Below are positions 43,510-51,962 of a stretch of DNA of 64,000 nt, one piece after another (positions within the stretch are counted from its first letter, which is position 1; every line of letters starts with the position of its first letter). A program made the position numbers and the translations under genes. The stretch lies in the NCBI GenBank assembly GCA_964541895.1, contig CAZISM010000009.1, forward strand, positions 20,695-84,694, read 5' to 3'. A model generated the notes under the pieces. That model made no database searches, had not been told where the DNA came from, and saw only the letters and a list, made by a program, of their open reading frames with translations. This stretch comes from CAZISM01 sp964541895 (GTDB lineage: Bacteria > Zhuqueibacterota > Zhuqueibacteria > Residuimicrobiales > Residuimicrobiaceae).

Positions 43510-46485
43510 CTAAAAATGGATTCTGATACCCAAAACCACTTCTTTGAGTGTAGCCCAGTAGACGTTATCGCTTTCGGTGCGTAGAATCAGCGGATCGGAC
43601 ACCTTGTCGGTGCCGACTTCGTCGAGACGACCGGACGCAAAGAGGTCGTCGTAATAGTCTTCGCCGGCGGTGCCGCCGGGCACATTGCGATATTTGGTAT
43701 GCAGGATATTGCTCATATCCACATAGGTTTCAATGCTCAGCCGTCCGGGTGAAAACATGCGCGACAGACGCATATTGGCCCAATACCGGTCCAGCTCGTG
43801 GAAATAGACGTCCGGGTTCAAATCGCGGAAACTGGTCCGCGGGTGTTGCAGCCGGTTGCCGGATTGGTAATAGACCTGCAGACTCAGGTTGGTGTTTTGC
43901 AGCACCGGGTAGCCGCCGAGCTTGGGTCCCCACTCCCGTGGTGCGGAAAAGGTGATGACACCGCGTGCATTGGGCTGGATGTTGATGATGTTGGAGCGCG
44001 GCACGCCCCAGAGCACACCGTTGCGGCCGATCAGCGGATCGTCCGTGATGATGGGAATCTGGCTCAAATTGGGGATTTCCAGATTAGCTTCGCTTTTCTT
44101 GATATAGTTGTAATTGAACCAGCCGGTGATGAAGCGACCGGCGGTCTTGCGCAGTTCTATTTCAACACCGCGGATTTCAGCATAATTGTTATGCGCCGGC
44201 CATTCAACGATGAGGCTTTGATCCGAATGGGCATACACCATGCCGCTGGCGACGTCGAAATAATCCTTGTAAAAAGCGCCCATGTGTAATTGGAAGAAAT
44301 CGCTGATGCCGACATCATACCCGAGTTCGTAGGCGATGGTTTTTTCAAAGGGCAGATCGGGGTCGCTGATCCATTGCATACGCGGTCTGGCTCCGTCCAC
44401 CTCGGTCCGGTACAATCCCATCGTCGGCGGTGTTTGCACGAAATGGCCGAAATTGAAATAAATCTTGCTGCGTACCGAAAGCGGATGCGAAATGCCGATG
44501 CGCGGGCTGATATAGTATTTCGGCTTGCCGCGTGTCGTGGGATAGGCGCCGCTGGTAAAGGCCTCCCAGATATCCCGATCCGTATCATAGTTCAAGGACT
44601 GGTGGACGTCAGCAACGTCGGTGTTGGGGTTCAGATAATCAAAGCGAACGCCGATGTTGGCTACCATGCCCTGAAACTCGACCTTGTCCTGCACATAAAG
44701 CCCGACTTCATAGGGTTTGGCTGTGAACTGGCGCATGAACTCCTGGCTGGGATCTTCATTGTGCCAATGGACCCGGTTTTCCCGCAAGATGTCATAGTTG
44801 AATTCAAAGCCGCTTTTCAGCTCGTGCGCCGGATGAAACTGCCAGGTCAGGGCGCTGTTGAGAGACGTGCGCCGGTTGTAAGAGTCGTCCCAGGTGTAAC
44901 CGCCGCCATACAGCCGATAGCCGGAAGCAATGTCTTCAGCCCCCTTTTCCTTGGGGATCCAGCCCGACTGCGGATCGTAGTAGAGGCGGCCGTGAAAGGT
45001 GCGGCCGTCCGCCATGGTGGCGGAATCGCCGCGGCCCATGTGCCATTTCACATAAAAGTGGCTCAAGTTGACCTCGTAATACATCTTTGGGTTGATGGTG
45101 TGGGTCAGCTTGGCGCCGGCGAGGGTGGTATAACGATCTATGGTGGGTTTGTAATATGGATAATAGGTCTGAAAATCGCCGCCGCTGTAGGAAAGCCGGT
45201 CTTCTTCGCTCCAGCTGCTGGTGGAATTGCCCTGGGTGACGGACCTCACTTCGCTATAGATGCTGTTCAGGGTCAGCTTCATGTTGCTGGTAATTTCATT
45301 GACGATTTTCAGCGAGCCCAGGCGTTCATCGTAATGGGTGCGGGGCTGCGGAAAAGAGAAGGGATGGTATTCGTATTTACCGCCCAGCATGTAGGTGGCG
45401 CGCCAGGGTAACAGCGGCACTTTGCTGCTCAGGGTCACGTCCAGGTTATGTCCGTTCAAATGACCATAGTCGATCGGCCGGTGCTGCCATTTCCATAACT
45501 CGAACGCTTCATCCGCGGTCAAGTCGTTGTTCGGATTTTTGTCATTGAGCAGGTTTTGCGCATATTTGGTCCAACCGATCCAGGTCTTTTTAATGCCTTC
45601 GCGGCCTTCAGCCAGGGTGATCTCGCCGCCGTCATAGGCCATGGGGCCGGCCAGCAGCCGCCATTCCCAGCGATGGTTGGTGTCATAAACGCTGCGGCCG
45701 GAATGGGGCCGGTTGGCTGGATCGAACTGGTAGTCGACAGAAAAATGGGTTTGATCTGAGGGGTTTTTGGAGACCACGTTGATCATACCCGAACGGGACT
45801 GCCCGTACTCGGCGTTAAACCCGTTGCGCATGATTTTGATCTCTTGTACGGTGCCGGGTTGTACGGCGATGACCGGACGATTGAATTTGCGATCGGTCAT
45901 GCTCATGCCGTCCAGGAGAAAACCAACTTCACGCGTTTCACCGGCGCGGATCTGAATTTCACCCTCGATGATGTTGCCGCTGACGCCGGACTGCAGGCTG
46001 AGGATGTCTTCGACGCGATTGGCAAAGGGCGTCGCTTTATACTGCTCGGCGGATACATAATTCTCCGTCGCCGCCACATCTAGTTGCAGCAGGTCCTTGG
46101 TGGCGGTCACCACCACTTCACCGCCTTCCAGTACGGTTTGCGACAACTTGAAATTTACTGCGGTCGTACGGTCCACACTGACTCGCACACGCTGCTGCGT
46201 GGTCGGGGTGTAGCCGATCATCTTGGCGGTGAGTGAATAGATTCCGGGCGGAACCTTGAGAATGACAAACTCACCGTTCAGATCCGTGGCAGCACCCATT
46301 TCGCTCACGTAATTTTGCTCCCGGTTGTCAGTCCAGATATGGGTGATGAAGACGTTCACTCCGGGCATGGGCTCGCCGGTCTTGGCGTCTGTGACGACAC
46401 CACGTACCTTACCGGTGGTGCCGGCCATGAGTATCGTCGCTCCAGCTATGAGCAAGAGAGTGACCAGGACGATTCGTGCTTTCAT
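43510..46485 (-). CDS. TonB-dependent outer-membrane receptor
   Basis: A 991-residue receptor. After a signal peptide comes a carboxypeptidase-regulatory-like domain (GKVRGVVTDAKTGEPMPGVNVFI), then the plug (RVEDILSLQSGVSGNIIEGEIQIRAG, VGFLLDGMSM, VQEIKIMRNGFNAEYGQSRSGMINVV) and a long barrel ending VVLGIRIHF, with the C-terminal aromatic needed for barrel insertion. SusC-type receptors have the same N-terminal extension. No SusD homolog lies beside it. Transports an unknown large ligand, perhaps pectic oligosaccharide. Start chosen at the ATG at 46485, after AAGGAG; it is preceded by a long leader. Confidence 0.9.
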   Translation of the reverse strand: MKARIVLVTLLLIAGATILMAGTTGKVRGVVTDAKTGEPMPGVNVFITHIWTDNREQNYVSEMGAATDLNGEFVILKVPPGIYSLTAKMIGYTPTTQQRVRVSVDRTTAVNFKLSQTVLEGGEVVVTATKDLLQLDVAATENYVSAEQYKATPFANRVEDILSLQSGVSGNIIEGEIQIRAGETREVGFLLDGMSMTDRKFNRPVIAVQPGTVQEIKIMRNGFNAEYGQSRSGMINVVSKNPSDQTHFSVDYQFDPANRPHSGRSVYDTNHRWEWRLLAGPMAYDGGEITLAEGREGIKKTWIGWTKYAQNLLNDKNPNNDLTADEAFELWKWQHRPIDYGHLNGHNLDVTLSSKVPLLPWRATYMLGGKYEYHPFSFPQPRTHYDERLGSLKIVNEITSNMKLTLNSIYSEVRSVTQGNSTSSWSEEDRLSYSGGDFQTYYPYYKPTIDRYTTLAGAKLTHTINPKMYYEVNLSHFYVKWHMGRGDSATMADGRTFHGRLYYDPQSGWIPKEKGAEDIASGYRLYGGGYTWDDSYNRRTSLNSALTWQFHPAHELKSGFEFNYDILRENRVHWHNEDPSQEFMRQFTAKPYEVGLYVQDKVEFQGMVANIGVRFDYLNPNTDVADVHQSLNYDTDRDIWEAFTSGAYPTTRGKPKYYISPRIGISHPLSVRSKIYFNFGHFVQTPPTMGLYRTEVDGARPRMQWISDPDLPFEKTIAYELGYDVGISDFFQLHMGAFYKDYFDVASGMVYAHSDQSLIVEWPAHNNYAEIRGVEIELRKTAGRFITGWFNYNYIKKSEANLEIPNLSQIPIITDDPLIGRNGVLWGVPRSNIINIQPNARGVITFSAPREWGPKLGGYPVLQNTNLSLQVYYQSGNRLQHPRTSFRDLNPDVYFHELDRYWANMRLSRMFSPGRLSIETYVDMSNILHTKYRNVPGGTAGEDYYDDLFASGRLDEVGTDKVSDPLILRTESDNVYWATLKEVVLGIRIHF

Positions 46486-46823
46486 GCAAAGCACTCCTTC
46501 CTTAAGCAGTGATTCGGGATTCTAATTTTTTTTCAACGAATGGTTCAATTCATTCGTTTTGATGGCAACAGGTTGGTATCCGTTGATTAGATGTGGCAAT
46601 TCCGGCTCCAGGCGATCTCTGGATGGTCGGAAATCTGTGACAGCTTGCTCTCCCATGTGATGCAGAGTATTTGTGCAGTGGTGACGATCTTTATAACGCT
46701 AAAATATATTAATTTAATTTGAAATCGCAAGAGAAAAACGGCGTAATTCCCACAACTGTAATAAAAACCGTCTGTTCACCTTAACGAAGCTTTGGACGGC
46801 GATGGGATACTATGCCAAAAAAT
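46486..46823. other. 338-base leader/intergenic region upstream of the TonB operon
   Basis: Holds the TonB operon promoter (46703-46730) and a leader of about 210 bases. Within the leader, AACGAATG / CATTCGTT (46535-46558) makes an 8-bp hairpin or operator with an 8-base loop. The remaining 90 bases before the UroD-family gene's 3' end show nothing further; no gene is seen. Confidence 0.6.
46703..46730 (-). promoter_or_regulatory. Promoter of the TonB/PorV operon
   Basis: Minus strand: TTGCGA, 16 bases, TATATT, about 218 bases before the receptor ATG. Confidence 0.45.
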
Positions 46824-47807
46824 TTACATACTTGATACAGGCTGATGTTGCAGCCGTTGCTGATTGATGGCCATGAACTCTTCGCACATGGTGGTCACGG
46901 CTTCCGGTCGATGGCCGGCGCCCTGCGGATCGGAATACCAGCGCGGCATAAAGCCGCCCTGCGCCCGGCCGAGATGGGCTATCATGCTGTGGCAGTAGCG
47001 GCGGATATCCTCGAGCGAGCCTTTGGCCATGGTGTTCTGAATATCGACCGGCGCGAAAAAGGTCAACCGGCCGCCGAAGCGCCGGCCCAACAGTTCCAGG
47101 CCCATGTTTTCCTGCTGATCCATATGAATGGCATCCAGACCGATTTCGATCAAATCATCGAGAATGTCGACGATGTGGCCGCAGCTGTGCAGGAAAGTGA
47201 ACAGACCGGCCGCATGCGCCGCGGCAAAAATTCGTGCATAGCGGGGTTTCCACAACGATCGCCAGGCTTGCGGTGAAATCATCAGCCGGTTTTGCAGACC
47301 CCAGTCGTCGGCGAAAATATAGCCGTCCACACCTGCCTGTGCATAGTTCCGGATGGCGGCCAGGTTCATCTCCACCAGCAGGTCGATCAATCCGGACAAC
47401 TCGTCGGGATGCTCATAGATGTCTGTCCAGGCGTTCTCCAGGCCGCGGATGAAATGCACCCGTTCATAGATGGAGATTCCGGAACCAAGCAGAAATTTGT
47501 CGCCCGCCTTTTCGCGGGCGTTCGGCAGATCCTGCCAGCGGCGGGGATCATGGATGTCGGGGATGTGCAGTTGCGGCCACTCCTGCCAGTTCTGCAGCGG
47601 TGCCTTTTTGACTTCACCCAGGTTGCAGACGCCGATGTTGTGCCATTCCGCACCCCATTCATCCACGCCCTGTTTCGGTCTGGCATCCGGCGAGGGGGTC
47701 ATGTCGATCCAGTAAAAATCCGTGCCGAACGGCTCAGGGAAATCATAAGGCAGGCGATCTCTGTTGGCAAACCGTAATGTGTTGATGACCAATTCACGCG
47801 ATGTCAT
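46824..47807 (-). CDS. Uroporphyrinogen decarboxylase-family (MtaA/CmuA-like) protein
   Basis: A 327-residue TIM-barrel protein of the UroD superfamily. It has MTSRELVINTLRFANRDRLPYDFP, the usual opening, and FLHSCGHI near residue 220, in which His-x-Cys fits a zinc site of MtaA/CmuA methyltransferases. The true UroD arginine-rich porphyrin pocket (RQAGR) is absent. Family members move methyl groups from corrinoid proteins or have unknown roles and often lie near sugar-use genes. No corrinoid protein gene is near. Start ATG at 47807, after AGAGGAA. Confidence 0.75.
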   Translation of the reverse strand: MTSRELVINTLRFANRDRLPYDFPEPFGTDFYWIDMTPSPDARPKQGVDEWGAEWHNIGVCNLGEVKKAPLQNWQEWPQLHIPDIHDPRRWQDLPNAREKAGDKFLLGSGISIYERVHFIRGLENAWTDIYEHPDELSGLIDLLVEMNLAAIRNYAQAGVDGYIFADDWGLQNRLMISPQAWRSLWKPRYARIFAAAHAAGLFTFLHSCGHIVDILDDLIEIGLDAIHMDQQENMGLELLGRRFGGRLTFFAPVDIQNTMAKGSLEDIRRYCHSMIAHLGRAQGGFMPRWYSDPQGAGHRPEAVTTMCEEFMAINQQRLQHQPVSSM

Positions 47808-48160
47808 GTTCTGTATTCCTCTGGGTTGCTGTGTGTCGGTGTCTCCGCCGTGACGGCTGCTTGGGAAGGTGGCGCAAGGTCTGCGGCGGGCCTGTTCGGC
47901 CCCACTCCGCTCAACGGCAACGCCCAAGAGAACGGATTGCCGCCAGGACCGGCTCTAAAAGGCCGGCGTGACGCCGACGGGAGGGCTGTTTTGGGTGGAT
48001 CGATCTTGCACCGGCTTATATCTTTGCCAAAGTACGGAATTTTTCGTATATTTGGAAAGAGTTTTATTCAGCCGCATAGGCCGGCCCGGATCCATTTCAT
48101 CCCCGTCGCGCTGAGCGGTGCGGATTGAGAACGGTATTTTTTACCAAGGCGGAACGAACG
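47808..48160. other. 353-base divergent intergenic region
   Basis: Contains overlapping divergent promoter-like boxes near 48024-48057. The remainder is GC-rich; short open frames on both strands there show no family similarity, and no gene is called. Confidence 0.5.
48024..48055 (+). promoter_or_regulatory. Promoter of the beta-propeller gene, overlapped by a minus-strand one
   Basis: TTGCCA, 17 bases, TATATTTGG on the plus strand. The same stretch read on the minus strand gives TACTTTGG (48034-48027) with TTCCAA 17 bases before it, a weaker promoter toward the UroD gene. The two share an imperfect inverted repeat (CCAAAGTACG / CGTATATTTGG). Confidence 0.5.
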
Positions 48161-49384
48161 ATGCTGGAAAGATGGAGAAGGTTGATTTTTTACTGGCTGG
48201 CGCCGCGCAGCTGTGCCGCGTTCATGCTGCTGAGCCTACTGACTCTGAGTTCACCCGAGCAGACGACCGCACAATGGCCGCTCTTCGGCAAGGCCGTCGA
48301 TATGGGGCTGGTGCAGGACAAAGCCATCAATGAGGCCTCCGGTCTTGTCGCCAGCCGCCGCAATCCCGGCGTATTGTGGATCCACAATGATTCCGGTGAC
48401 AAAAGCCGGCTGTTTGCCGTTGATGAAAAGGGCGTTCTGCTGGCCACCTGTACGCTCGCCGATGTGACAGCACGGGATTGGGAGGATATCACCATCGGCC
48501 CCGGTCCTGGCGTGAAAACCAGCTACCTCTATGTCGGTGATATCGGCGATAATGGGGCAGATCACAAAAAGTGCTACCTGTATCGGCTGGAAGAGCCCGA
48601 AGTTCTTATCAGCGACCGCGGCCGATCGATCACCATCTCCGCCGTCGACCGCCTCACCTATATTTATCCGGACGGAGCGCGCGATGCCGAGACGTTGATG
48701 GCGGATCCGCAGAACGGCGATGTCTACGTGGTCAGCAAACGTGACACGCTCAGCCGCGTGTACCGGTTGCCGGCACCGCTGGATATCAATGAAACCATGT
48801 CCGCTGAATTTGTCTGTGAATTATCGTTTAATATGGCCGTGGGCGGGGACCTGTCGCCGGCCGGCGATGAGGCGCTGATTAAAAATTACGTGGATGTCTA
48901 TTACTGGAAACGCCCGGACGGCCAGACGTGGGCGCAGGCGTTTCGCTCCGCACCGGTGCGGGTGCCGTATGAAATGGAACCGCAGGGCGAAGCCATCTGC
49001 TGGAAATGGGACGGCAGCGGCTATATTACGGTGAGTGAAGAGCTGTTCAATATCGAAAGCCGGATTTATTTCTATCCGCGTTTGCCGTCGTTGCTGCGCT
49101 ATGAAGAAAAGTCGAAAGCGGCGGCGCTGAATCTGTTGCCGAATTATCCCAATCCCTTCAACGCCTCCACCACGTTCACCTTTTCGGTGCCGGAAACCAG
49201 TGATGTGTCGCTGGTCATTTGCAATGAACTGGGTCAGGAGGTGGCGGTGCTGTTCCAGCAGCGGGCGCAGCCCGGGACCTATCGCGTGCAGTGGAGTCCG
49301 TCGCGATTGCATTCCGGCACGTTTCTGGCACGGCTGCAGAGCGACACCACGCAATTGACCCAAAAAATACAACTGGTCAAATAG
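48161..49384 (+). CDS. Secreted beta-propeller-like protein with NPF sorting tail
   Basis: A 407-residue protein with an N-terminal membrane/signal segment (SCAAFMLLSLLTLSS). The body has recurring blade-like strands (SRRNPGVLWIHNDSGDKSRLF, YVGDIGDNGADHKK, LMADPQNGDVYVVSK), of the esterase-like or WD/YVTN propeller sort. The end is a sorting tail (NYPNPFNASTTFTFSVPE ... TQKIQLVK). No catalytic residues clear. ATG at 48161 chosen; a TTG at 48125 is also in frame. It overlaps nothing and is followed one base later by a GNAT gene. Confidence 0.72.
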   Translation: MLERWRRLIFYWLAPRSCAAFMLLSLLTLSSPEQTTAQWPLFGKAVDMGLVQDKAINEASGLVASRRNPGVLWIHNDSGDKSRLFAVDEKGVLLATCTLADVTARDWEDITIGPGPGVKTSYLYVGDIGDNGADHKKCYLYRLEEPEVLISDRGRSITISAVDRLTYIYPDGARDAETLMADPQNGDVYVVSKRDTLSRVYRLPAPLDINETMSAEFVCELSFNMAVGGDLSPAGDEALIKNYVDVYYWKRPDGQTWAQAFRSAPVRVPYEMEPQGEAICWKWDGSGYITVSEELFNIESRIYFYPRLPSLLRYEEKSKAAALNLLPNYPNPFNASTTFTFSVPETSDVSLVICNELGQEVAVLFQQRAQPGTYRVQWSPSRLHSGTFLARLQSDTTQLTQKIQLVK

Positions 49385-49385
49385 T

Positions 49386-49961
49386 ATGCCGGACCTTACA
49401 CTCCACACGACTATGCCGCTGGCAACGCGCTTTGGCTTTATCCGGCCTTATGTGGAGGCGGACGCCGACGCGCTGTCACGATATGCCGACAATATTAACA
49501 TCTGGCGGAATTTGCGCGATGGCTTTCCGCACCCGTACACCGTAGACCACGCCAGAGAATTTATCCAGATGGTGCAGCGCCAGGATCCAACAGTATTTTT
49601 CGCCATCGCTACGGCGGAGGAGGCCATCGGCGGCATCGGCCTGGTGCCCGGCCGTGATGTCCACAGACTGACAGCCGAAATGGGCTATTGGCTGGCAGAG
49701 CCGTTTTGGGGCAAGGGGATTATGAGCGAGGCGGTGCAGAGGTTCAGTGATTGGGCGATGGACCATTTTGGGCTTGTGCGCATTTTTGCCGAGCCCTATA
49801 GTCACAATAAAGCTTCCAGCCGGGTTCTGGAGAAAGCCGGTTTTGTGCTGGAGGGGGTCATGCGCCGGCATGCCATCAAGGAGGGTCGGTTGGTGGATAT
49901 GCTGTTGTACGCGAAAATACGCGAGCAGGAGAGTACGTCCGGGCGATCGGCTGCTCCCTGA
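49386..49961 (+). CDS. GNAT acetyltransferase, RimJ/RimL type
   Basis: A 191-residue GNAT enzyme. FIRPYVEADADALSRYADN opens the fold. The acetyl-CoA loop is EPFWGKGIMSEAV, followed by RIFAEPYSHNKASSRVLEKAGFVLEGVMR, a standard RimJ/RimL pattern. Such enzymes acetylate the N-terminal amino group of ribosomal proteins or small molecules. It starts one base past the stop of the beta-propeller gene. Its last few codons and stop lie in repeat copy D, so the C-terminus was set by a repeat insertion. Confidence 0.88.
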   Translation: MPDLTLHTTMPLATRFGFIRPYVEADADALSRYADNINIWRNLRDGFPHPYTVDHAREFIQMVQRQDPTVFFAIATAEEAIGGIGLVPGRDVHRLTAEMGYWLAEPFWGKGIMSEAVQRFSDWAMDHFGLVRIFAEPYSHNKASSRVLEKAGFVLEGVMRRHAIKEGRLVDMLLYAKIREQESTSGRSAAP

Positions 49962-50082
49962 GATTGCTTCGCTGCATGGGAGAGCAGATTCTGTCGCGAC
50001 AGCCGTGCCTGCGCTCGCAATGACAGGGGGAGCGGAGCTCGCTCGCCCATGCGTTCGCCCGGGGAATGTTTCCCCGGGCGAA
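49949..50082 (+). repeat. Dispersed intergenic repeat, copy D, with terminal hairpin
   Basis: GGCTGCTCCCTGAGATTGCTTCGCTGCAT... to CTCGCAATGACAGGGG, then a 13-bp hairpin TTCGCCCGGGGAA / TTCCCCGGGCGAA with a 3-base loop (50054-50082). It lies between the convergent genes GNAT and SPFH and also supplies the GNAT stop codon. Confidence 0.85.
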
Positions 50083-50123
50083 GCCATGGCTCGGGCCTTT
50101 GCCCGAGATAGAAAAAGCGGTCC

Positions 50124-51080
50124 TTAGCGCTTGGCCACCGGGGCCGGCGGTATTGATTTATTTTCACTCATGGTGCTGAACACCTTGGCCACCGTCGCCA
50201 CCGTGCCGGCCACATCGGTCAGGTTGGACGGAATGATCATGGTGTTGTTGACATGGGCCAGTTTGCCGAATTCGTTCAGATACTGCTCGGCGATGCGGAG
50301 GTTGACGGCGTTCATGCCGCCGGGTTCGTTGATCGCCGTGGCGATCTCGCGAATCCCTTTTGCCGTCGCCAGGGCCACCCGTTCGATCTCTTGCGCCCGG
50401 CCTTCAGCCTCGTTGATCCTCTTCATCTTTTCACCTTCAGAACGGGCAATCGCCTCCTGCTTGTCGCCTTCGGCACGATTGATTTTCGCCTGTTTGTCGC
50501 CTTCGGATTCTGCAATCAGCGCCCGTTTCTCCCGCTCGGCGCGCATCTGTTTCTCCATGGCGTCCTTGATCGAAGGCGGCGGGATGATGTTCTTTACCTC
50601 ATAGCGCGTGACCTTGATGCCCCAGGGAACAGCCGCCTTGTCGACGGCGTTGACGATCTCGGCATTGATCTTGTCACGCTCTTCAAAGGTTTTGTCCAGA
50701 TCGATCTTGCCGACCTCGCTGCGCATGGTGGTTTGCGCCAGCTGGATGGAGGCAAAGGCGTAATCGTTGACGCCGTACGAAGCCTTGACCGGATCGATGA
50801 TTTGAAAATAGAGAATTCCGTCCACTTCGACCTGGATGTTGTCCTTGGTGATGCAGGACTGCGACGGCACATCGATCGCCATCTCTTTCATCGAGTGCCG
50901 ATAGGCGATGCGATCGATAAACGGAATGAGGATGTGAAAACCGGCATCCAGGGTGGCGCTGTATTTGCCGAGGCGTTCGATGATGAACACGGTCTTTTGC
51001 GGCACTACGCGCGCGGTTTTCATGACGATAATCAGACCCAGGAACACCAGACCAAGAATGATTAAGGATTCAATAGGCAT
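50124..51080 (-). CDS. SPFH/band 7 membrane protein (QmcA/stomatin-like)
   Basis: A 318-residue protein with one N-terminal membrane helix (SLIILGLVFLGLIIVM), the SPFH domain (VVPQKTVFIIERLGKYSATLDAGFHILIPF) and a coiled-coil with repeats of the type ESEGDKQAKINRAEGDKQEAIARSEG, typical of QmcA/stomatin. These form cages or scaffolds in membrane microdomains and recruit or restrain proteases. It follows the NfeD gene 19 bases downstream, the standard pairing. Start at 51080 is chosen for spacing from AAAGGA; an ATG at 51086 is possible. Confidence 0.93.
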   Translation of the reverse strand: MPIESLIILGLVFLGLIIVMKTARVVPQKTVFIIERLGKYSATLDAGFHILIPFIDRIAYRHSMKEMAIDVPSQSCITKDNIQVEVDGILYFQIIDPVKASYGVNDYAFASIQLAQTTMRSEVGKIDLDKTFEERDKINAEIVNAVDKAAVPWGIKVTRYEVKNIIPPPSIKDAMEKQMRAEREKRALIAESEGDKQAKINRAEGDKQEAIARSEGEKMKRINEAEGRAQEIERVALATAKGIREIATAINEPGGMNAVNLRIAEQYLNEFGKLAHVNNTMIIPSNLTDVAGTVATVAKVFSTMSENKSIPPAPVAKR

Positions 51081-51099
51081 AGTCATTTCCTTTCAAAGG

Positions 51100-51552
51100 T
51101 TAGTTTGCAACCGGGCGCACGTGACAGGTTAAATTATTTCGTGCGACAATTTCGACAATTGTTCCTTTGCTGATGATCTGATCGGCTGAAGCCGTCCACA
51201 AGGTGCCGTGCAGCTCGATTTTGCCGTCCAGTTGCGGAGGCCTGATATCCACGGCCACCACCGCTTTCTCGCCGACCACGTCATCCACGGATTGATTCCT
51301 GGCCGTCACTTTGCCTTCGAATATCTTTTTGCCCTGTTTGCGAAACAGGATCAGAGCGGCAATGGACGTCAGGAGAAACACCAGCATCTGGCCATTGAAC
51401 GACGGCAGCACACCCAGCAGCACCAGCACGGTGACCAGCCAGGCGCCGATGCCGAAAAAGATGACAACAAAACCCGGCATGGCCAGTTCGGCCAGCGCAA
51501 AGACCAGGCCGATCAAAAACCAGAACAGCGCCAACAGTTTGCCTTCGAACAT
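51100..51552 (-). CDS. NfeD-like membrane protein
   Basis: A 150-residue short NfeD. There are two or three membrane helices (LLALFWFLIGLVFALAELAM, GFVVIFFGIGAWLVTVLVLL, MLVFLLTSIAALILF) and a C-terminal OB fold (VGEKAVVAVDIRPPQLDGKIELHG). It works with the SPFH protein encoded next to it in membrane microdomains or quality control. Lacks the ClpP-like protease domain of long NfeD forms. ATG at 51552 with GGAGG. Confidence 0.9.
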   Translation of the reverse strand: MFEGKLLALFWFLIGLVFALAELAMPGFVVIFFGIGAWLVTVLVLLGVLPSFNGQMLVFLLTSIAALILFRKQGKKIFEGKVTARNQSVDDVVGEKAVVAVDIRPPQLDGKIELHGTLWTASADQIISKGTIVEIVARNNLTCHVRPVAN

Positions 51553-51962
51553 AACGCCTCCATATAGATATCTCGCTCGTGCCAACACACGGCTGCACAT
51601 CCATGAACACAAATAGAGTTTATTTAGGGTGAATCGGATCAGGGGTGGCGGATGCAGGATGCATCCCCGGCAGCGTGCGGATCAAATTTTGATGTGAATC
51701 GACATTTGTAAATGCCTGATTATTATTAGGATATTTTGTTGAGCACTTTCCGGGGCCTTTCGATATCATAATACGCGCTCCCTGCAGGATTTGTTTCAAA
51801 AATCGGAACCGGCCCCGGCCCACGGCACGACGGCCACGCCTCTGCTTCGCAGCAATCGGCAGATCCGGCGCGGTCAACAAAAAATGTTTTATTTCTGTAA
51901 AAAAATTAATAAATTTAACGCTGTGAAAAAATCAAACAACTTAAACAAGGTCAGGAGTAGCT
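51553..51962. other. 410-base divergent intergenic region upstream of efp
   Basis: Carries the starts of nfeD (-) and efp (+). The 80 bases before efp are AT-rich and probably hold its promoter, but no box matches the window consensus well. No gene, tRNA or hairpin of note was seen. Confidence 0.5.
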
